From contig REDI01000028.1 of the NCBI GenBank assembly GCA_007693595.1, forward strand, positions 1-64,000: a stretch of DNA of 64,000 nucleotides, given 5' to 3'. The position numbers and the translations under genes are program-made. Source of the stretch: Deltaproteobacteria bacterium (GTDB taxonomy: Bacteria > Myxococcota_A > UBA796 > GCA-2862545). Of the stretch, positions 59,931 to 64,000 are shown one piece after another (the stretch's first letter is position 1; the number at the start of each line of letters is the position of its first letter). Under the pieces are notes generated by a model, which saw nothing but the letters and a program-made list of their open reading frames with translations, did no database searches and had not been told where the DNA came from.

Positions 59931-60899
59931 ATGGAGCTCTCGCCCGAAGATCGCTCATCGCTCATAAGCCACCTGACGGTGCGGTTCTCGGACTACACAA
60001 CGCGTAGCTCCCTGGCGCGACAGGTGGGTCTGGGCGACGTGCAGCTCACGGGTCCCGCCGAGGCGGTCTGGACGGACCTTCTCTCGGAGGCCCTTCGACG
60101 GGAGCGTCTGATCCCGCTCCTGCGAGCAGCGGCGGAGGCTTCGCCAGGCGACGACACCCTCCGGCGCATCGCCGAGGCAGCCGCGGCGGGGCAGCTCCGG
60201 ATCCCCCCGGTGGAGCGGGCCTCTGACTGGCTCAAGTGGGCGGTCTTGGCGGGCGGGATCGTGGTGCTGCTCGGGGTGATCGCTGTGTTCGCCGATTCGG
60301 TACGAGCGGGCCGCGACGCCCCCGAGCCGGCCATGGCTGGGTCCTCGGAGTCCACCTCGGGCCCGATCCCTTCCCCCACCGCGGATCGCGCCGCGTCCGA
60401 ACGGCACCTCGAGCCCGAACCTCAGGCTGGGGACTCCAGCTCCGCGCCGGGGAACGAGCCCGAGGCGAGCGCTCCCCTCGACGCCCCTCCCGAGGTCGCG
60501 CTCGCGCCTCCCGCTGATCCTCAGGAGACAGACCCAGAAGCGACCCAGGAAGTGCCCGAACCCGCCGAATCCGAGATCGACATCGATCCCCCGCTCACCT
60601 CATCCGAGCCCGTCTCGCTCCCCTCGGGTCGCGGGCCCTGCCACGCGGAGCGGGGGGTTCTCTTGGGCTACGCCTACGCCGGCTCCAAGAAGCCTGGAGG
60701 GCGGGGCGACATCTGGCTTGTACGCCAGAGCGTCAACGTGCGCAGCGACTATCCCCGCCCCGAGAACAGCTGGAGCGCGCGCGCTGCGGTACGCTGTGTC
60801 TTGCCGACAGGCTCGCGCGTTGACCTGATCAAGGAACCCCTCGCAGTCGAGGGCGGGGCCTACTGGGTCCCCATCTACGGAGGCGCGGTCTCGCCATGA
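59931..60899 (+). CDS. EAD-like, single-pass membrane protein with SH3-like domain
   Basis: The ATG at 59931 gives 322 residues. Residues 1-90 are helical and resemble the effector-associated domain (EAD) class of death-like adaptor domains: 'MELSPEDRSSLISHLTVRFS', 'AVWTDLLSEALRRERLIPLL' and 'RAAAEASPGDDTLRRIAEAA', with the typical spacing of L, PGD and LRR. A membrane helix at about 100-122 ('LKWAVLAGGIVVLLGVIAVF') follows. A long Pro/Glu/Ser-rich linker then leads to an SH3-like domain ('VRQSVNVRSDYPRPENSWSA', 'VLPTGSRVDLIKEPLAVEGG'). The cytoplasmic adaptor plus outward binding domain suggests a signalling or immunity receptor. The coaX start overlaps its stop (ATGA). Confidence 0.72.
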   Translation: MELSPEDRSSLISHLTVRFSDYTTRSSLARQVGLGDVQLTGPAEAVWTDLLSEALRRERLIPLLRAAAEASPGDDTLRRIAEAAAAGQLRIPPVERASDWLKWAVLAGGIVVLLGVIAVFADSVRAGRDAPEPAMAGSSESTSGPIPSPTADRAASERHLEPEPQAGDSSSAPGNEPEASAPLDAPPEVALAPPADPQETDPEATQEVPEPAESEIDIDPPLTSSEPVSLPSGRGPCHAERGVLLGYAYAGSKKPGGRGDIWLVRQSVNVRSDYPRPENSWSARAAVRCVLPTGSRVDLIKEPLAVEGGAYWVPIYGGAVSP

Positions 60900-61663
60900 T
60901 TCTCGTCATCGACGTCGGAAATACCAACATCGTCCTCGGGATCATGGACGGCGAAGAGGTGGCTCGAACCTTCCGAGTGAGCACCACCGAGCGCACGACC
61001 GACGAGACGGGGGTCCTGCTCCTGACCCTGTTAGGGCACGTCGGCTTCCGACCCGGCAGCCTGCATGGCGCGATCATCGCCTCGGTCGTTCCCTCTGTCC
61101 AATACAGCCTCGAGAAGGCGCTTCGACGCTATCTGGACCTCGAGCCGCTCGTCGTCGGGCGGGGCGTCAAGACCGGCATGAAGATCCGCACCGACAACCC
61201 GCGCGAGGTCGGCGCCGACCGGATCGTCAACGCGGTCGCGGCGTGGCACAGGTATGGAGGTCCCGTGATTATCGTCGACTTCGGCACAGCGACCACCGTC
61301 GACTGCGTCAACGACAAGTGCGAGTATGTGGGGGGCGCCATCGCCCCCGGACTCCAGATCGCCGAAGAGGCGCTCTTCTCCCGCACGGCCAAGCTCCCTC
61401 GGGTCGAGGTCGCCCGCCCCAAGACCCCCATCGGCACCAACACCGTCGCCGCGATTCAGTCGGGACTGTTCTGGGGCTATGTCGGGCTCGTGGACAACCT
61501 CGTGCGCCGCTGTCAAGACACCCTCGGAGGCGCAGAAGTGGTGGCGACAGGAGGGCTGTCGAACCTCATCGCCCCTGAGGTCCCAGCCATCGGGCACGTA
61601 GACGGGTGGCTCACCCTGCGCGGTCTCGCGCAGATCTACGCCCGAAACGCGGACGAAGCATGA
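60896..61663 (+). CDS. coaX: Type III pantothenate kinase
   Basis: CoaX phosphorylates pantothenate with ATP, the first step of coenzyme A synthesis, and is insensitive to CoA feedback. The 255-residue ASKHA-fold protein starts 'MILVIDVGNTNIVLGIMDG' with the phosphate loop DVGNTN. Other family motifs are 'PLVVGRGVKTGMKIRTDNPR', 'EVGADRIVNAVAAWHRYG', 'IVDFGTATTVDCV', 'YVGGAIAPGLQIAEEAL' and 'VVATGGLSNLI'. The length is normal. The gene overlaps the EAD-like gene by four bases at its start and the next gene by four bases at its end, an unusual tight packing around a housekeeping gene. Confidence 0.97.
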   Translation: MILVIDVGNTNIVLGIMDGEEVARTFRVSTTERTTDETGVLLLTLLGHVGFRPGSLHGAIIASVVPSVQYSLEKALRRYLDLEPLVVGRGVKTGMKIRTDNPREVGADRIVNAVAAWHRYGGPVIIVDFGTATTVDCVNDKCEYVGGAIAPGLQIAEEALFSRTAKLPRVEVARPKTPIGTNTVAAIQSGLFWGYVGLVDNLVRRCQDTLGGAEVVATGGLSNLIAPEVPAIGHVDGWLTLRGLAQIYARNADEA

Positions 61664-62550
61664 CAAGCTCCAAGTTGACGAACGGAGCCCGTCGCGCCTA
61701 CCTTGCGGCCATGACTCGCTCCCCGATGCTGATCTGCGCCCTCGTGGCCGGCCCGCTCTCGCTCGCGCCGGCCGCCGCGCAGTCGCCCGCCGAAGACGAC
61801 CGTCCCCTGGCGATCCCCTCCGACACGTCGACCCCCGAGCCTCGGGCCCCCAAGCCCGATGACTCCCGTGACCAAGACTACTCTTACCGGCCTTCACCCA
61901 ACGCGCCCAAGGTCAAGGAACCCCGAGCGGGTCGGAGCGAGTCCAATAGCTTCCTCCACACCGACGTCGGCTACCGTCTCATCTGGTCCAGGAATAGCCT
62001 GATGCCGATCCGGCAGCGGGCGGGAGCCTTGGGTGATCGGCCGCATATGATGCACGGCCTCGTTGGCGGCATGATGGACCGCAAACTCTACGCGGCGGTC
62101 TCCTACGAGATGCCGGTAAACTATGGGCAAGGTAGCTTTCCCTTTGTTGCCGAGGCCCGCTTCGGGTGGTGGGACAACTTCTTTGGCGAGCCCGAGCGGC
62201 GAGGGGCCTTCGGCGCGATCGCGGGCACCGCGATCACCTACGTCGGCGTGCGCTGGGTCCACGACTACTTCCGAGGGAGCGGGCGGGAGTGGGCTGGGAC
62301 GGGAAGCGCCGGTGGCCTGGTGCTCGGCTACACCCGGTCCGCCCCGTTCGGCAAGCTCACCATCGTCTCCGACAGCCACTTCTCGCTCTACCTCCTCGGC
62401 TGGAGCGAGCGCCCGGACTTTCCACTCGGCCTGCTGAATCAGCGTATTTCCGTGGGGTTCGACCCCGTCTTTCTCGATGTACGCTTCCGCTTCGATCCCG
62501 GCACAGGCGATGAGATCTCGGTCGGGCTGTCCATGCAGAGCCTCTTCTGA
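61660..62550 (+). CDS. Probable outer-membrane beta-barrel protein
   Basis: The ATG at 61660 overlaps the coaX stop (ATGA) and gives 296 residues. An internal ATG at 61711 gives a more normal signal peptide (MTRSPMLICALVAGPLSLAPAAAQ), so the start is undecided. After a short acidic, proline-rich linker, the sequence consists of amphipathic strands separated by turns ('YAAVSYEMPVNYGQGSFPFV', 'SAGGLVLGYTRSAPFGKLTI', 'ISVGFDPVFLDVRFRFDPGT'). It ends in a C-terminal phenylalanine ('SVGLSMQSLF'), the signature of proteins inserted by BAM. Function is unknown. It may be co-translated with coaX. Confidence 0.72.
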   Translation: MTSSKLTNGARRAYLAAMTRSPMLICALVAGPLSLAPAAAQSPAEDDRPLAIPSDTSTPEPRAPKPDDSRDQDYSYRPSPNAPKVKEPRAGRSESNSFLHTDVGYRLIWSRNSLMPIRQRAGALGDRPHMMHGLVGGMMDRKLYAAVSYEMPVNYGQGSFPFVAEARFGWWDNFFGEPERRGAFGAIAGTAITYVGVRWVHDYFRGSGREWAGTGSAGGLVLGYTRSAPFGKLTIVSDSHFSLYLLGWSERPDFPLGLLNQRISVGFDPVFLDVRFRFDPGTGDEISVGLSMQSLF

Positions 62551-62622
62551 TCGCTTTGCGGGGTCACGGCCCCTGCCGCGTCGGGGCTGCCTTGATAGAC
62601 CCCCCCCGAACGCGGAGGCAGC

Positions 62623-64000
62623 ATGGAAGCGCAAGGGTGGATCGTATCGTTCGCAGGCGGCGAGGTCCGGGGGACACAGCCCAGCGTCGAGAAGCTCGGC
62701 CTCAAGGCGGCGGGGCTGGTCGAGCTCGCACAGCTCGGAGTGCCCGTGCCCGAGGGCTTCACCATCCTCACCTCAGCGTGCGAGGCCTTCCAGTCGGCCG
62801 ACGGCTGGCCCCGCGCCTTGACCCAGGAGCTCGATCAGGCGGTGACCGAGCTCGAAGAACGCACGGGGCGCACCCTGGGCGATCCCTCCAACCCGCTGCT
62901 GCTCGCCATCCGCTCAGGAGCCTCGGTTCCAATGCCGGGCATGATGGACACCGTGCTCGATCTGGGCTTGAACGACAAGACGGTGCGGGGCCTCGCCGAG
63001 CGTACCGGCGACCCGCGCTTCGCCTGGGACAGCTACCGCCGCTTCATCCAGATGTATGGCGACATCGTGCTCGGGGTCCACCACACCCGCTTCGTGAAGG
63101 CGCGCGAGGATCTCTACGGAGGAAAGCCCCTCGAAGAGCTGAGCGCCGAGGAGCTGGCCAAACTCTCGGAGCGCTACCGGCAGGTCATCGCGACCGCCGG
63201 GCGGACCTTTCCCCAGGGCCCCCGCGAGCAGCTCCGATCTGCCATTGAAGCGGTCTATCGGTCCTACAACAGCCACCGGGCACGCTACTATCGAAAGACG
63301 CACCAGATCGGCGATGATCTAGGAGTCGCCGTCACCGTCCAGCGCATGGTCTTTGGCAACCGCGCCGAGAGCTCCGGCACCGGCGTCTTGTCCACTCGCA
63401 ACCCCAAGACCGGCGAGCCCGGCGCCTTCGGGGAGTGGATACCCGGCGCGCAAGGCTCCGACGTCAGCCGGGGCGGGATCACGCCGGCTCCCCTCGCAGG
63501 CGACTCGACCACCGATCACGCGAGCCTTCAGGAGCGCTTCCCCGCGGTCTACGACGAGCTGATCCAACTCGGGGAGCGGCTCGAGGCCCATTTCCGTGAT
63601 CTACAAGAGCTCGAGTTCACCCTCGAGAACGGCACCCTCTGGGCCTTGCAGACCGGACCCGCGCCTCGGTCCGCCCAAGCTGCGGTCCGGGTGGTGGTGG
63701 ACCTGGCCCACGAAGGCGTGCTCAGCCGCCAAGAGGCCCTCTTGCGGGTCGACCCCGCCCAGCTCGAGCGCATGCTCCGCCCGATCGTCGCACCCGATGC
63801 CCGCCGGCGGGTGCTCGCCACTGGCCTCGACGCCTCGCCCGGCGCCGCCTGCGGTCGGGTCGTCTTCCATGCCGCCGACTGCCAGGAGCTCCTCGAGAAG
63901 GGGGAGCCGTCCATCTTGGTTCGTGTCGACACCTCGCCCGAAGACATCCAAGGCATGACCGTGGCCCAAGGGGTGCTCACCGCGCGGGGGGGCCAGACCT
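62623..64000 (+). CDS. ppdK: Pyruvate, phosphate dikinase, 3'-truncated by window end
   Basis: PPDK converts phosphoenolpyruvate, AMP and PPi to pyruvate and ATP, or the reverse. GGAGG four bases before the ATG at 62623 fixes the start (MEAQGWIVSFAGGEVRGTQ). The N-terminal ATP-grasp domain has 'LGLKAAGLVELAQLGVPVPE', 'AIRSGASVPMPGMMDTVLDL', 'AQRMVFGNRAESSGTGVL'-like and 'EWIPGAQGSDVSRGGITPAP'. The segment just before the phospho-His, 'SPEDIQGMTVAQGVLTARGG', ends the window, so the catalytic His and PEP-binding domain are not visible. One conserved Arg (LQTR) appears as Gly345 (LQTG). The gene is in a normal location for a full-length enzyme of about 880 residues. Confidence 0.95.
   Translation, partial: MEAQGWIVSFAGGEVRGTQPSVEKLGLKAAGLVELAQLGVPVPEGFTILTSACEAFQSADGWPRALTQELDQAVTELEERTGRTLGDPSNPLLLAIRSGASVPMPGMMDTVLDLGLNDKTVRGLAERTGDPRFAWDSYRRFIQMYGDIVLGVHHTRFVKAREDLYGGKPLEELSAEELAKLSERYRQVIATAGRTFPQGPREQLRSAIEAVYRSYNSHRARYYRKTHQIGDDLGVAVTVQRMVFGNRAESSGTGVLSTRNPKTGEPGAFGEWIPGAQGSDVSRGGITPAPLAGDSTTDHASLQERFPAVYDELIQLGERLEAHFRDLQELEFTLENGTLWALQTGPAPRSAQAAVRVVVDLAHEGVLSRQEALLRVDPAQLERMLRPIVAPDARRRVLATGLDASPGAACGRVVFHAADCQELLEKGEPSILVRVDTSPEDIQGMTVAQGVLTARGGQT

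Noticed and set aside
1-64000. CRISPR array, insertion sequence, prophage or integrase
   Set aside because: No regular spaced repeats, transposase, integrase or phage structural genes were recognised in any frame.

Overview
The window is compact, GC-rich (roughly two thirds by eye) bacterial chromosome. It holds 55 protein-coding genes, two of them cut by the window edges, and one tRNA. No intergenic gap exceeds 300 bases. The gene content suggests a didermal deltaproteobacterial or Myxococcota-like lineage: many lipoproteins, an exported protein with cysteine-rich repeats, a 'DGVDND'-type motif, DksA- and GreB-type RNA polymerase factors, and several eukaryote-like enzymes. This placement is inference; there is no 16S rRNA gene. 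No insertion sequence, prophage, CRISPR array or reverse transcriptase was seen.

Layout. 1-12.4 kb: the end of a cysteine-rich exported protein, a membrane protein, a BON-domain MscS channel, an HMA lipoprotein, a prolyl oligopeptidase, YgiQ, a DUF819 membrane protein, a lipoprotein hydrolase and an exported phospholipase D. 12.6-22.1 kb, plus strand: mutY, a CinA-type protein, two related membrane proteins with similar N-terminal domains, coaD, glmS, a GNAT-like protein and two lipoproteins, one of which looks like a dead metallophosphoesterase. 22.1-28.9 kb: an overlapping or near-overlapping chain of a SUV3-like helicase, an alpha/beta hydrolase, a sulfatase-fold enzyme and a propeller-VanZ membrane protein. 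29-36.3 kb: a eukaryote-type 6-phosphofructo-2-kinase/fructose-2,6-bisphosphatase, a gamma carbonic anhydrase, pepP, a methyltransferase, a Sel1-repeat protein and tRNA-Gln.

36.3-45.7 kb is a long minus-strand block. It contains a two-component system with a small lipoprotein between kinase and regulator, followed by a coupled trio: NACHT-SUMF1 fusion, alpha/beta hydrolase and HEAT-like protein. 45.7-51 kb holds an FG-GAP lipoprotein, an odd subtilase, greB, an operon of TPR protein, tiny exported protein and sigma factor, and dksA. 51.2-59.8 kb holds ileS with an insertion and an altered KMSKS loop, a KptA-Nudix fusion, a nuclease with a lamin-tail domain and a tandem retropepsin-TPR protein. 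59.9-64 kb holds an EAD-like/SH3 membrane protein coupled to coaX, a barrel-like outer-membrane protein and the start of ppdK.

Core functions are CoA synthesis (coaD, coaX), amino-sugar synthesis (glmS), glycolysis control (PFKFB-like, ppdK), DNA repair (mutY), and transcription control (greB, dksA, sigma factor). The most promising unusual loci are the NACHT-SUMF1 trio, the EAD-like protein, the KptA-Nudix fusion, the PFKFB homologue and the TPR/small-protein/sigma operon.
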